A stretch of DNA of 64,000 nt from Fen-671 sp963794745. Its GTDB lineage: Bacteria > Actinomycetota > Acidimicrobiia > Acidimicrobiales > Palsa-688. Shown piece by piece: positions 30,629-39,541 of the stretch. The stretch is taken from assembly GCA_963794745.1 (NCBI GenBank), contig CAWCEZ010000011.1:682001-746000 (forward strand), read 5' to 3'. Each line of letters begins with the position of its first letter. The stretch's first letter is position 1. Below the pieces are notes generated by a model. That model did no database searches. It was not told the DNA's origin and saw only the letters and a list, made by a program, of their open reading frames with translations. Both the position numbers and the translations under genes were made by a program.

Positions 30629-31099
30629 ATGCCAACGGCTAAAAAGACCGAGGAGCATCGGCCACAAGGCCGCATCGTCGTCGGTGTCGACGGTTCCGGG
30701 TCGTCCAATGGCGCACTGCTCTGGGCGGCGCGCCAAGCCGAACTTACGCACTCGTCGCTAGAGGTCGTCTTGGTGGAGCAACTCCCTTTGATGGCTTATG
30801 GTTATTCCCTGCCATTAGCACCTGGCGCTGACCCGGAGCTTCGAGCCAAGCAACAGCTGAACTCGACCATCCACAACGTCTTGGGCGAACCCGAGGGCCT
30901 CGAGATAGTACCTATCGTGACCGGAGGCCCTGTCGCAAAGACTTTGCTGCGTATCGCCAAGGGAGCCGACCTTTTGGTGTTGGAGGCCCCGGACCACGCG
31001 CCGCTGATCGGCATCCTCATGGGATCGGTTAGTGAGCGCTGCTTGAGCCATGCCAGCTGCCCGGTAGTGGTTATAAAGCAATACGACATGGCCGCCTGA
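30629..31099 (+). CDS. universal stress protein with altered nucleotide loop
   Basis: This 156-residue USP has GRIVVGVDGSGSSNGALLWAAR (seen as GRIVVGVDGS then WAARQAEL) and the usual Rossmann-like layout. The loop that reads LGSRGHGPFVG in its paralogues is LEAPDHAPLIG here, losing both early glycines of the G-x2-G-x9-G-S motif while keeping the final GS. ATP binding is therefore doubtful. The start at 30629 keeps the DosR-like box outside the gene. It follows the sensor kinase gene by 75 bases and precedes gap. Confidence 0.88.
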   Translation: MPTAKKTEEHRPQGRIVVGVDGSGSSNGALLWAARQAELTHSSLEVVLVEQLPLMAYGYSLPLAPGADPELRAKQQLNSTIHNVLGEPEGLEIVPIVTGGPVAKTLLRIAKGADLLVLEAPDHAPLIGILMGSVSERCLSHASCPVVVIKQYDMAA

Positions 31100-31179
31100 G
31101 CAGGCCTGGGCCCGCCCGTAAATGGCCACAGGTCCTTCAGCGCGCCACGACGTCCCCCCTGGGGCGATCGTGCACACTT

Positions 31180-31193
31180 AGGCCGAAAGTCCC
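31180..31193 (+). promoter_or_regulatory. DosR-like box (AGGCC GAAA GTCCC)
   Basis: Both half-sites and the AT-rich spacer fit. It lies 93 bases upstream of the gap start in a 187-base intergenic region with no other feature I can support. Confidence 0.5.
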
Positions 31194-31286
31194 AATCTCC
31201 TATGACTTTGTCCAGCGCCAATGCACGTCACCACCGGTGCAGAATAAATGTTAGCAACTCACAACACACCGAAGGAGCACAACGCC

Positions 31287-32291
31287 ATGCCAGTACGGGT
31301 CGGTATCAACGGTTTTGGCCGCATCGGGCGCAATTTCCTGCGCGCGGTCTTAGCGTCTGAAGCAGATGTCGAGGTTGTGGCGGCCAATGACTTGGCCCCC
31401 ACCTCCAGCAATGCGCACCTCCTCAAATACGACTCCACTTTCGGCGTGCTGGCTCACGAAGTGAAGGTGTCGGAGGACACCATCGCGGTCGGCGCGCACA
31501 GCTTCAAGGTGTTCGCCGAGAAGGACCCCGCCGACATCCCCTGGGGAGACCTTGGCGCTCAGGTGGTCATCGAGTCCACCGGTAAGTTCACCAATGGCGA
31601 CAAAGCCAGGGCGCACCTCGTTTCTGGGGCCGAGACCGTCATTATCTCCGCTCCGGGCACGAACGTCGACGGCACTTTTGTGGTCGGCGTCAACGAGGAC
31701 AGCTTCGACCCGCAGGTGCACAAGATCATCTCCAACGCCAGCTGCACCACAAACTGCTTTGCTCCCATGATCAAGGTCCTGGACGACGCCTTCGGCGTGG
31801 AGAAGGGCCTAATGACAACTGTCCACGCCTACACAAATGACCAGAACCTCCTCGACCTGGTGCACAAGGACCTGCGCCGAGCACGGGCTGCGGCGAACAA
31901 CATCGTGCCCGCCAGCACCGGTGCCGCAAAAGCTACCAGCCTGGTGATACCGAACATGCAAGGCCGCCTCGACGGTTCGGCCCTGCGAGTCCCAGTCCAG
32001 GACGGGTCCATCACCGATTTTACGGGCATCCTGGCTCGAGAAGTGAGCGTAGCCGAGGTCAACGAGGCGTTCAAAAAGGCGGCCACAACCGGGCGCCTGT
32101 CCAAGGTGCTCGTCTACACCGACGACCCGATCGTCAGTTCCGACATCGTGGGCTCGCCGGCTAGCTGCACTTTCGATTCGAAGCTGACCATGGCCCACGG
32201 TTCGATGGTCAAGGTTTTCGGCTGGTACGACAACGAGTGGGGTTATTCCAACCGCCTTATTGACTTGGCCCTCATCGCCGGTAGGGCCTGA
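31287..32291 (+). CDS. gap: glyceraldehyde-3-phosphate dehydrogenase
   Basis: This phosphorylating GAPDH of glycolysis is 334 residues. The NAD fold starts VRVGINGFGRIGRNFLR (catalogued as GINGFGRIGR), and the catalytic cysteine is in SNASCTTNCFAP. ATG at 31287 follows GAAGGAG. The stop is 3 bases before pgk, a classical gap-pgk operon. A DosR-like box upstream suggests induction of lower glycolysis when respiration fails. Confidence 0.96.
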   Translation: MPVRVGINGFGRIGRNFLRAVLASEADVEVVAANDLAPTSSNAHLLKYDSTFGVLAHEVKVSEDTIAVGAHSFKVFAEKDPADIPWGDLGAQVVIESTGKFTNGDKARAHLVSGAETVIISAPGTNVDGTFVVGVNEDSFDPQVHKIISNASCTTNCFAPMIKVLDDAFGVEKGLMTTVHAYTNDQNLLDLVHKDLRRARAAANNIVPASTGAAKATSLVIPNMQGRLDGSALRVPVQDGSITDFTGILAREVSVAEVNEAFKKAATTGRLSKVLVYTDDPIVSSDIVGSPASCTFDSKLTMAHGSMVKVFGWYDNEWGYSNRLIDLALIAGRA

Positions 32292-32294
32292 ACC

Positions 32295-33569
32295 GTGCGG
32301 CTCCCTCAGCTCGAAGATCTCGGCCCCCTGAAAGGGAAGCGCATCCTGGTCCGTTGTGACCTCAACGTGCCCATGAGCGGCGGCGTCATTGCCGACGACC
32401 TGCGCATCCGGCTGCCTATCGACACCCTCGTGTGGCTGCTCGACCAGGGGGCCGAAAGGGTGACGGTGTGCAGTCACCTGGGCCGACCTAAAGGCATAGC
32501 CGACCCCAAGTACTCGATCGCCCCCGTCCGCCAACGGCTCTATGAGCTACTTGAAGCGCGAGGAGCCGACACCAGTCGGGTCGAGCTGCTAGAAAACTTG
32601 CGTTACAACCCTGGTGAAGAGGCCAACGACGACGAGTTCGTAGCGTCTCTCGTTAAAGATCAAGATCTCTACGTGGACGATGCCTTCGGTGCCGCGCACC
32701 GAGCACACGCTTCTATCGTTGGCCCCCCGGCGTTCCTGCCGTCCGCAGCCGGCCGCGTCCTGGCCCACGAGGTGGACGTCCTGGGCACCTTGCTGGCCGA
32801 TCCCACGCGACCTTTCGTGGCGGTGCTCGGTGGCGCCAAAGTCTCAGACAAACTAGGGGTTATCGCTGCTCTGCTGGACAAGGTCGACACGCTGCTTGTG
32901 GGAGGGGGCATGTGCTATACGTTCCTGGCCGCACAAGGCCACAACGTCGGCGGCTCCCTCCTCGAACAGGACCAGGTAGCGACGTGCCAACGGCTTCTCG
33001 GCTCGGTGCTGGCCACGGGCAAACGGCTTGTCCTGCCCACCGATATCGTCGCCCTTTCTCCCGGTGGGGTCTTCGGGCCGGGGAAGGCGCCAACAGGTGA
33101 GATCCTGGTGAGCAGCCCCGACCTGCCCGACGGGTGGCTGGGCTTGGACATCGGCCCCAAGACGGCGGCAACCTATTCCGACATCATTGCCCACGCCGGC
33201 ACCGTGTTTTGGAACGGGCCCATGGGCGTGTTCGAAGACGCCCGCTTCGCCGCCGGTACTCGGGCGGTGGCGGAGGCCGTGGCTTCAGCAAAAGCCTTCA
33301 CGGTTGTAGGGGGAGGCGATAGCGCAAGCGCGCTCAAGGTCTTCGGGCTGGACGACAAGGTGGACCACCTCTCCACCGGTGGGGGTGCCTCACTCGAGTT
33401 CATCGAGAACGGCGACCTCCCCGGCTTGGCCGCGCTACGCTCCGCCACCCGCTCCCGGTTCGCAGCCGGCGAAAGTCAGGGCCATCAGTTCCAGGCCGCC
33501 GCCCAACTCGCCGACCGAGCCGCACTCAGGGCATACACCGATGTGACCGGCTACGTTGGCCGGCTCTAG
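32295..33569 (+). CDS. pgk: phosphoglycerate kinase, long C-terminal tail
   Basis: PGK makes ATP from 1,3-bisphosphoglycerate. The 424-residue ORF has LVRCDLNVPM, SHLGRPKG, the central VLGGAKVSDKLGV and the nucleotide-site GGGDSASAL and STGGGASLEFIE. The family normally ends soon after this last motif; here about 45 extra residues follow LPGLAALR, and this tail lies antisense to the end of hypA. Either the genes truly overlap by 135 bases or a stop has been lost through a sequence error. GTG start. Confidence 0.93.
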   Translation: MRLPQLEDLGPLKGKRILVRCDLNVPMSGGVIADDLRIRLPIDTLVWLLDQGAERVTVCSHLGRPKGIADPKYSIAPVRQRLYELLEARGADTSRVELLENLRYNPGEEANDDEFVASLVKDQDLYVDDAFGAAHRAHASIVGPPAFLPSAAGRVLAHEVDVLGTLLADPTRPFVAVLGGAKVSDKLGVIAALLDKVDTLLVGGGMCYTFLAAQGHNVGGSLLEQDQVATCQRLLGSVLATGKRLVLPTDIVALSPGGVFGPGKAPTGEILVSSPDLPDGWLGLDIGPKTAATYSDIIAHAGTVFWNGPMGVFEDARFAAGTRAVAEAVASAKAFTVVGGGDSASALKVFGLDDKVDHLSTGGGASLEFIENGDLPGLAALRSATRSRFAAGESQGHQFQAAAQLADRAALRAYTDVTGYVGRL

Positions 33570-33812
33570 CTCGCCGTCAAATCCACATTGGCACCTAATA
33601 GCGGCGGGTACCTCTTCGAGCCTGAGCTGAGCATGACGAAGGCAGCCGTCGCCCGACTCGGCGAGCTGCGCCGCCAGGATGGAGAAGCTGTCTGACAGCT
33701 CGCTCGAGCCCGTTCCTGCTGGGCAACGGACCGCGACCACCAGGACCGGACGGCTCTTCGCCAAGGCAGCGCACTGGCGCACAAGTTCCTCAGCCAGAGA
33801 GAGTTCATGCAC
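33435..33812 (-). CDS. hypA: hydrogenase nickel-insertion protein HypA
   Basis: HypA helps deliver nickel to the hydrogenase large subunit. The 125-residue protein begins MHELSLAEELV (Ni-binding His2) and has the zinc-binding pairs CQC and CPEC, normal for the family, followed by LELMALTFAG. The GTG start at 33812 overlaps the restored stop of hoxW. It closes the hox operon. Its usual partner HypB is not encoded in this window. Confidence 0.92.
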   Translation of the reverse strand: MHELSLAEELVRQCAALAKSRPVLVVAVRCPAGTGSSELSDSFSILAAQLAESGDGCLRHAQLRLEEVPAAIRCQCGFDGELEPANVAGHIGVCPECGSVGELGGGLELMALTFAGCEPGAGGGA

Positions 33813-34381
33813 GGGATGCCCCCTTTAGACGCGGCGCCGGTGCATAGCCGCTGCGGCGTGAAAGGCCCGACTGCAGCGCGACATTGGGGCGCTCAGGGAC
33901 GGCGGAGATCGCCAGACGTACAGCGGCAGCCGCTCGAGGGATGGCCGCCTCAACAAGTGGGGACAAGCCCGTTCCGAGAGCCCAATGCGACGACGCCTAC
34001 CGTGACAACAGCGCCGGCGGGCGCCCTCCCAAACAGGCAGCGGGATAATGCGAGCAAGTTGGCCGGGGTGACGTCCTCCCAGCAGCTCGCTGCGGCGGGC
34101 CCTGCCAGACCGGGCTCGGGAAGCTCGGTGAGCAGCTGCAAGGAAACCGACCCGCCAGCACGCCCGTCGTGCGCGGCGTCTATGAAAACCGCGAACCCCG
34201 AGCGGGATATATCGAGTGCCATTTCGGGGAGCAACTGGTGAGCACAAACGATCGTCGCACTCGCAAGGCCGCCAACACTGCTCTTTTGCTGCACTAGGGC
34301 AGTCGCCACCTCCTGGCCGACACCGTCGTCGCCCCGAAGCGGGTTCCCATAGCCCACTATCCAAATCGGCCCGCTTCGCAC
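33805..34381 (-). CDS. hoxW: hydrogenase maturation protease HoxW-like (one apparent frameshift)
   Basis: This endopeptidase removes the C-terminal tail of the large subunit after nickel insertion. The start reads IWIVGYGNPLRGDDGVG, the conserved nickel-sensing region with Glu/Asp ligands, and HQLLPEMALDIS follows. As written the frame stops at 33950. Deleting one C of the CCCC run at about 33952-33958 opens a longer frame (LVEAAIPRAAAAV) that ends at 33805, overlapping the hypA GTG in GTGCATGA fashion. The full length would be about 190 residues, typical for HoxW. Confidence 0.85.
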
Positions 34382-34415
34382 GCCCAGTCCTCCTCTACCC
34401 TCGTATTCACTCGGC

Positions 34416-35836
34416 TCAACCCCTTGTCACGCGGCGAACTAATTGGCCCTCGGGGCTCACGATGTCGAGCGACAAGGGCATTTGCCCGATTGCATGAGTC
34501 GAGCACGAAAGGCAGGGGTCGTAAGTACGTATGACCGCCTCCACCCTGTTGAGCGCCCCCTCGCTTACGTGGTCACCCTTTACATAGTGGCGGGCGACCT
34601 CCAAAATGCTCCTGTTCATGGCCAGGTTGTTATGCCCAGTGGCGATGACCAGGTTCACCCACTCGACGATCCCGTCAGCGTCTACACGGTAGTGGTGGAA
34701 CAGGGTGCCCCTAGGCGCTTCCGACACACCGATCCCCTCCCGCCTGTTGATGGCCGCATGAGACCGCACGTCCTCGCTCAAGATGTCAGGATCCGAAAGC
34801 AGCTCGTCAAGAACGTCGATACAGTGGACTACCTCGATAAGGCGAGCCCAGTGATAGTAAAAGGAGCTGTTCGGGTAGCGGCCAAGACGAGCACGGTACT
34901 CTCCCAATTCGCGGTCCGCGGCCGGTGTCCCCAATTGGTCGACGACGTTGAGGCGTGCGAGGGGCCCACCCGGTAAAGGCCTTCGGGGTAGCCAAGCGGC
35001 TTGTAGAACGTTGACTTCAGGTACGACCACGGCTCCACCGCTTCGCCGATGTATTCCCAATAAGGCCGCGGGTCGCCCTTGTCCATCAACACCACTCCGT
35101 CGCTGTTGATGACCCGCAGGTCCCCGTCGGAGTACGCGGCGTTGCCGGTCTCGTGGACCAGGCCCATGTAGAGGCTCGGGAAACTCCCGAAGCAGGCGGC
35201 TTCTTCCACCCAGGACGCCAAGTTGGCCTTGAACCACTCAAGGGTGCGCGCGGCCCGGGCGCGGGCATCTGGCACAGACGCAAGGATGGCGTCGCGTTGA
35301 GAGGCCTGCAGTGGGGCGCTCACCCCTCCGGGGACTACCCAAGCAGGATGGACGCGTTTGCCACCCAACCCCTCGATTATCTCCTGGCCGAACTTGCGCA
35401 GCGCTATCCCATCGCGCGCCAGCTCCGGCGCCTTCTCCACAACCCCGACGATGTTGCGCGTGGCAGGGTCGTGGTCAAAGCCGAGCAGCAAGTCAGGGGA
35501 CGACAGATGGAAGAAACTGAGAGCGTGCGACTGCACTATCTGGGCCAGGTTCATAATGCGACGAAGTCTCATTGCCACAGGCGGCGGCGAGACACCGAGG
35601 ATCTCGTCACACGCTTTTGCCGAGGCGATGAGGTGGCTCACAGGGCAGATGCCGCAGATGCGTGCCATCAATGACGGCATCTCATACAGGGGACGGCCCT
35701 GTGCGATGCGCTCGAAACCCCGGAACTGCGTCACGTGGAAATGGGCGTCAGCTACCTCTCCCGCCTCATCGAGGATGAGGGTGATCTTGGCGTGGCCCTC
35801 TATCCGGCTGACCGGCTCTATGACTATCTCGCTCAT
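34416..35836 (-). CDS. hoxH: bidirectional [NiFe] hydrogenase large subunit HoxH (one apparent frameshift)
   Basis: HoxH holds the Ni-Fe active site. The L1 motif RICGICPVSH and the L2 motif DPCLSCSTHAIGQMPL supply the four cysteine ligands. Cleavage after the His of L2 would remove a 25-residue tail, consistent with the adjacent protease gene. SRIEGHAKI is present near the start. The frame slips in a GGGCCCC run at about 34958-34965 (YRVGP continuing as LARLNVVDQLG). Total about 473 residues, normal for group 3d. Part of the hoxEFUYH-hoxW-hypA operon. Confidence 0.94.
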
Positions 35837-35851
35837 CCGTGCCTCCTTAGC

Positions 35852-36424
35852 TCAGCCGAACCGTGAGATCTGGGCCACATCGGGCACGTCCCCGTCCAAC
35901 AGGCCGACGATCACTTCAAAAATCCGGTCGGCGGAGGGTGGGCACCCGGTAACGAACACGTCCACAGGCACCCACGCATGTACGGGAAGGGACTCGGCGA
36001 GAAGGGCGGGCACGTCCTCGAGCGGGATCTGTTGGTGCAGGGTAGCGTTTTCGAGGTACGCCCGCTCTAGCACCGCCTGGGGGCCGATCGGGTTGCGCAT
36101 CCCGGGGACGTTGCTCGTCACCGCGCAGTCGCCCAGCGCCACGACTATGCGGCTGCGTTGGCGTACCTCGAGGATCTTGCGCAGGTCGTCGGCCGAGCTG
36201 ACCGCCCCTTCCACCAGCGTGATGTCCACGTCTTGGGGGAACTCCTTGGCGTCCACCAGGCACCCGTAAACAAGGTCGGCGCGCCCGACCAGCTCCAAGA
36301 GCCGCTCGTCAATATCCAGGAACGACATGTGGCAGCCGGAGCAGCCGTCCAACCAAATGGTCGCCAGCCGCGGCCTGCGTTGACCGCTGGCCCCGGGGCC
36401 CTCCTTGACGGGAGCTTCAGTCAT
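35852..36424 (-). CDS. hoxY: bidirectional [NiFe] hydrogenase small subunit HoxY
   Basis: The 190-residue small subunit carries the proximal iron-sulfur cluster. Motifs are DGCSGCHMSFLD, ALGDCAVTSNVPGM and VTGCPPSADRIF, giving the four cluster cysteines. The short length without extra cluster domains fits HoxY of NAD-linked hydrogenases. The ATG at 36424 lies just inside the end of hoxU and the stop is 15 bases before hoxH. No Tat signal is present, so the enzyme is cytoplasmic. Confidence 0.94.
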   Translation of the reverse strand: MTEAPVKEGPGASGQRRPRLATIWLDGCSGCHMSFLDIDERLLELVGRADLVYGCLVDAKEFPQDVDITLVEGAVSSADDLRKILEVRQRSRIVVALGDCAVTSNVPGMRNPIGPQAVLERAYLENATLHQQIPLEDVPALLAESLPVHAWVPVDVFVTGCPPSADRIFEVIVGLLDGDVPDVAQISRFG

Positions 36425-37130
36425 GTCCCAACCTCTGTTTCTCGACAAGATAAGGCAGGTAGGGACGGCGGGCCTTGGGTTCAGACACTGAGCGCCCCTT
36501 CTCGAAAAGAGCCCCAGTGGGGCATACCTGCACGCACTTACCGCAGCTGGTACAGGTCGTCGAGGCCCCCCAGGGCGTCCCAAGGTCGCTGACCAGACGG
36601 GCGTTGACGCCCCGCCCTCGGATGTCCCAGGTATGGGCCCCTTCGATCTCGTCGCACACACGCACACAGCGGGTGCAAAGGATGCAGCGATTTTGGTCAA
36701 GCACGAAACGCTCATGCGTTGCGTCCACGGCGATCGAAGGGTGCAGCCCGGCTAGCTCGAAATGGGTCAGGCCGAGCGAGCTCGCCTGATCCTGCAGTTC
36801 GCAATTCCTATCGGCCACGCAGACCGCGCAGACATGGTTGCGCTCCACGAAGAACAGCTCGATCACTGTCTTGCGGTACTCGGCCAGGCGCTCGGACGTG
36901 GTCGTCACCACCATGGCCTCCTCTACCTTGGTGGCACAGGCGGGGAAGAGCTTGGGGCTACCCTCTACCTCGACCATGCAGAGCCGGCACGCCCCGACAT
37001 CGCTAAGCCCATCGAGGTGGCAAAGCGTCGGGATGCGTATGCCGTTTTCTTTCGCGGCTGACAGCACGCTTTGGTCCGAGGTGGCAGCAACATCTTTGCC
37101 GTCTATAACGAGTGTGCGAACCTCGCTCAT
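36417..37130 (-). CDS. hoxU: hydrogenase diaphorase subunit HoxU
   Basis: This 237-residue electron-transfer subunit resembles the N-terminus of NuoG. It has a [2Fe-2S] site (PTLCHLDGLSDVGACRLC with a later PACAT), a NuoG-type site with His and Cys in VERNHVCAVCVADRNC, and two [4Fe-4S] motifs, CILCTRCVRVC and CTSCGKCVQVCP. ATG 37130 overlaps the hoxF stop (ATGA), and the end overlaps hoxY. All cluster ligands appear intact. Confidence 0.94.
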   Translation of the reverse strand: MSEVRTLVIDGKDVAATSDQSVLSAAKENGIRIPTLCHLDGLSDVGACRLCMVEVEGSPKLFPACATKVEEAMVVTTTSERLAEYRKTVIELFFVERNHVCAVCVADRNCELQDQASSLGLTHFELAGLHPSIAVDATHERFVLDQNRCILCTRCVRVCDEIEGAHTWDIRGRGVNARLVSDLGTPWGASTTCTSCGKCVQVCPTGALFEKGRSVSEPKARRPYLPYLVEKQRLGHD

Positions 37131-38902
37131 TGAATACCTCCGAGATCCGTAGTCCCTGCGCCCACCGCTACGGCGACCGGGCCACGCCAGGGCTCGGCAC
37201 TGATCTGGCAAACGCCAGCTGGGCAAACGCGATCATCAATGTGAGCCAAGTACTCGTCCCTGAAGTAGCGGAGCGTGGAAAAAACGGGATTGGGGGCTCC
37301 CTGGCCCAGCCCGCAAAGGCTCGTCGCTTTTACCATCGCGGCCAACTTCTCCAGCTGCCCGAGATGAGCCCGGGAGGCCCTCCCCGAACTGATCTGGTCG
37401 AGCAACCTGTACATCTCTTCGGTGCCAACACGGCACGGGACGCATTTGCCGCAGGACTCCTCCCGGCAAAAATCCATGAAAAACTTGGCGACGTCAACCA
37501 TGCATGCTGTGTCGTCCATTACGATCATGCCGCCCGAGCCCATGATCGAACCAGCTGCCGCCAGGGTTTCGTAATCGACGGGCATTTCAAGAAGGTCCTC
37601 CGGCAGGCAGCCGCCGGACGGCCCACCAGTTTGCACCGCCTTGAACCGCCGCCCTGGCGCCAGCCCGCCACCGATGTCGAACACGATCTCACGGAGCGTC
37701 AGGCCCATAGGCACCTCGATCAGGCCGGTGTTGACCACCGCTCCAGTCAAGGCGAAGACCTTTGTCCCCTTGGAGCGCTCCGTGCCTATCGAGCTCAGCC
37801 ATCCGCCACCGCGTGTCACGACGGAAGCGATGTTGGCAAATGTCTCGACGTTGTTAATCAGCGTGGGGCAACCCCACAGGCCCGACGTCGCCGGGTAAGG
37901 CGGTCGCGGCCTGGGAGTGCCCCTCCCCCCCTGTATTGAGGCGATGAGGGCAGTTTCCTCACCGCACACAAAAGCACCGGCACCGATGCGCACTTCGACC
38001 TCGAAGGCAAAGGCGGTACCCGCGATATCGCGCCCGAGGAAGCCCTCGTGCTCGGCATGACGTATGGCACTCGTCAGCCGTTTCACCGCCAAGGGGTACT
38101 CGGCGCGGACATAGACGTAGCCGTGGTTTGCACCCACCGCGTAACCGGCGATCGCCATGCCTTCCAGTACCTGCTGCGGGCAGCTCTCGAGCACACTTCG
38201 GTCCATGAAGGCCCCCGGGTCGCCTTCGTCCGCATTGCAGACGACAAACTTGCCGTCCGCGCCGGCCGCGGCCTTAGCGACCGTCCTCCATTTGAGCCCG
38301 GTAGGGTAGCCAGCTCCGCCCCTCCCGCGAAGGCCGCTGCCGATAACTTCGGCGATCACGTCGTCAGGCGTCATCGTCGTCACCGCTTTGGCTAGGGCCT
38401 CGTAGCCACCGCTGGCGACGTAATCCTCCAGGCTCTCAGGGTCGACCGACCCGCACCGCTCGAGCACGACCTTGACTTGGCTCGAAAAGAACGGGTCAGC
38501 CGCCGTCGAGCGACCGCCTAACTTCTCGCCGGTCAAGCTGAGCCACAGTTCTTCTTCTGACGCGGTGCCGCCTGAGCGGACGTGCTCGAAAAGCCGCCCC
38601 TGCTCGGGCACCTCCACGAGCGGGCCGGCTGCGCACAGCCCGAGGCATCCGACACGGCGCACAGCCACGTCCTCGAGCCCCGTGGCTAGAGCCCTTTCGC
38701 ACAGCTCCTCGAAGAGCTGGTCGGAGCCCATAGACAGGCAGCCGGCAGCCTGGCAGACATTGGCGGAAGCCCTTACCGGCCCAGCTGGTATGAGCGGGTC
38801 GGAGCGCCGGCGGTGCCGAGGGAGGGAGGGCGCCCCGGCACCACCAGAGCCTGGGGACGGGGCGTTGCCGACAGTCTGGCGGGCTCCCTCGTCGCCGGTC
38901 AT
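37127..38902 (-). CDS. hoxF: hydrogenase diaphorase subunit HoxF (NAD- and FMN-binding)
   Basis: HoxF oxidises or reduces NAD(H) for the hydrogenase. The 591-residue protein has an N-terminal thioredoxin-like [2Fe-2S] domain (VCQAAGCLSMG, VGCLGLCAAGP), then a NuoF-like core with the FMN/NADH site GLRGRGGAGYPTG, CNADEGDPGAF, and the [4Fe-4S] motif ESCGKCVPCRVG. ATG 38902 overlaps the hoxE stop. A region before residue 55 is low-complexity Pro/Ser/Arg. Confidence 0.95.
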   Translation of the reverse strand: MTGDEGARQTVGNAPSPGSGGAGAPSLPRHRRRSDPLIPAGPVRASANVCQAAGCLSMGSDQLFEELCERALATGLEDVAVRRVGCLGLCAAGPLVEVPEQGRLFEHVRSGGTASEEELWLSLTGEKLGGRSTAADPFFSSQVKVVLERCGSVDPESLEDYVASGGYEALAKAVTTMTPDDVIAEVIGSGLRGRGGAGYPTGLKWRTVAKAAAGADGKFVVCNADEGDPGAFMDRSVLESCPQQVLEGMAIAGYAVGANHGYVYVRAEYPLAVKRLTSAIRHAEHEGFLGRDIAGTAFAFEVEVRIGAGAFVCGEETALIASIQGGRGTPRPRPPYPATSGLWGCPTLINNVETFANIASVVTRGGGWLSSIGTERSKGTKVFALTGAVVNTGLIEVPMGLTLREIVFDIGGGLAPGRRFKAVQTGGPSGGCLPEDLLEMPVDYETLAAAGSIMGSGGMIVMDDTACMVDVAKFFMDFCREESCGKCVPCRVGTEEMYRLLDQISSGRASRAHLGQLEKLAAMVKATSLCGLGQGAPNPVFSTLRYFRDEYLAHIDDRVCPAGVCQISAEPWRGPVAVAVGAGTTDLGGIQ

Positions 38903-39393
38903 AGCGCCTCCAGGAACGACGCCAGCTCCGACGGCTGCACCTTGCCATGCACCTCTCCGTCGACCACTACCGCCGGCGCCATACTGCAGGCCCCCAAGCA
39001 CCGCGCTTTGAGGAGCGAGACCCTCCCATCGGGTGTCGTTGCTCCGGCCTCTATCCCTAGAAGGTCGCGGACCTCGGCCAGCAGCGCTGCTGCGCCATTG
39101 ATATAGCAGGCGGTGCCAGTGCATACGACACAGGTATGAAGGCCTTGGGGTTTCAGGCTGAAGTGGGAGTAAAAAGTGGCAACACCATAAACCTTGCTCG
39201 GGGGCACCCCGAGGCAGTCCCCGACATACTGCAAGGCCTCGTCGTCCAGGTAGCCGAAGACCTCCTGGGTAGTGTGCAGCACCTCGATCAGCCCGTCTGG
39301 GCGGTAGCCAAGTCGCCGCATCCTTACGTCCACCTGCCGCCAACGCTTGTCGTCGCTGGGGGCTGCCCGACCTGCAACTGCAATCGAAGGCAA
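38899..39393 (-). CDS. hoxE: hydrogenase diaphorase subunit HoxE (NuoE-like)
   Basis: This 164-residue NuoE-like protein binds one [2Fe-2S] cluster with cysteines in VVCTGTACYING and KARCLGACSMAP. It is the first gene of the hox operon and its stop overlaps the hoxF start. The TTG at 39393 is chosen because GAGGAG lies about 6 bases upstream; a later GTG is also possible. Divergent from a usp gene over 148 bases. Confidence 0.93.
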   Translation of the reverse strand: MPSIAVAGRAAPSDDKRWRQVDVRMRRLGYRPDGLIEVLHTTQEVFGYLDDEALQYVGDCLGVPPSKVYGVATFYSHFSLKPQGLHTCVVCTGTACYINGAAALLAEVRDLLGIEAGATTPDGRVSLLKARCLGACSMAPAVVVDGEVHGKVQPSELASFLEAL

Positions 39394-39519
39394 TCTGGAC
39401 TCCTCAAAAGCGACCCGCTTCGGACAGCGGCTATAACACGACGTTACTTCCCGGGGCGGCCTCGGCAGTGGGGGCCAAAGCCCTCATTTGCCAGGCCGTT
39501 CGGCCCGCTACCGCCGCGC

Positions 39520-39533
39520 GGGCCCTAACATCC
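39520..39533. promoter_or_regulatory. weak DosR-like box (GGGCC CTAA CATCC)
   Basis: The left half and spacer fit and the right half is poor. It lies between divergent hoxE and usp, only 8 bases before the usp ATG as annotated but 127 bases upstream of hoxE, so if real it is better placed for hox or implies another usp start. Confidence 0.3.
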
Positions 39534-39541
39534 ATTGAGAT

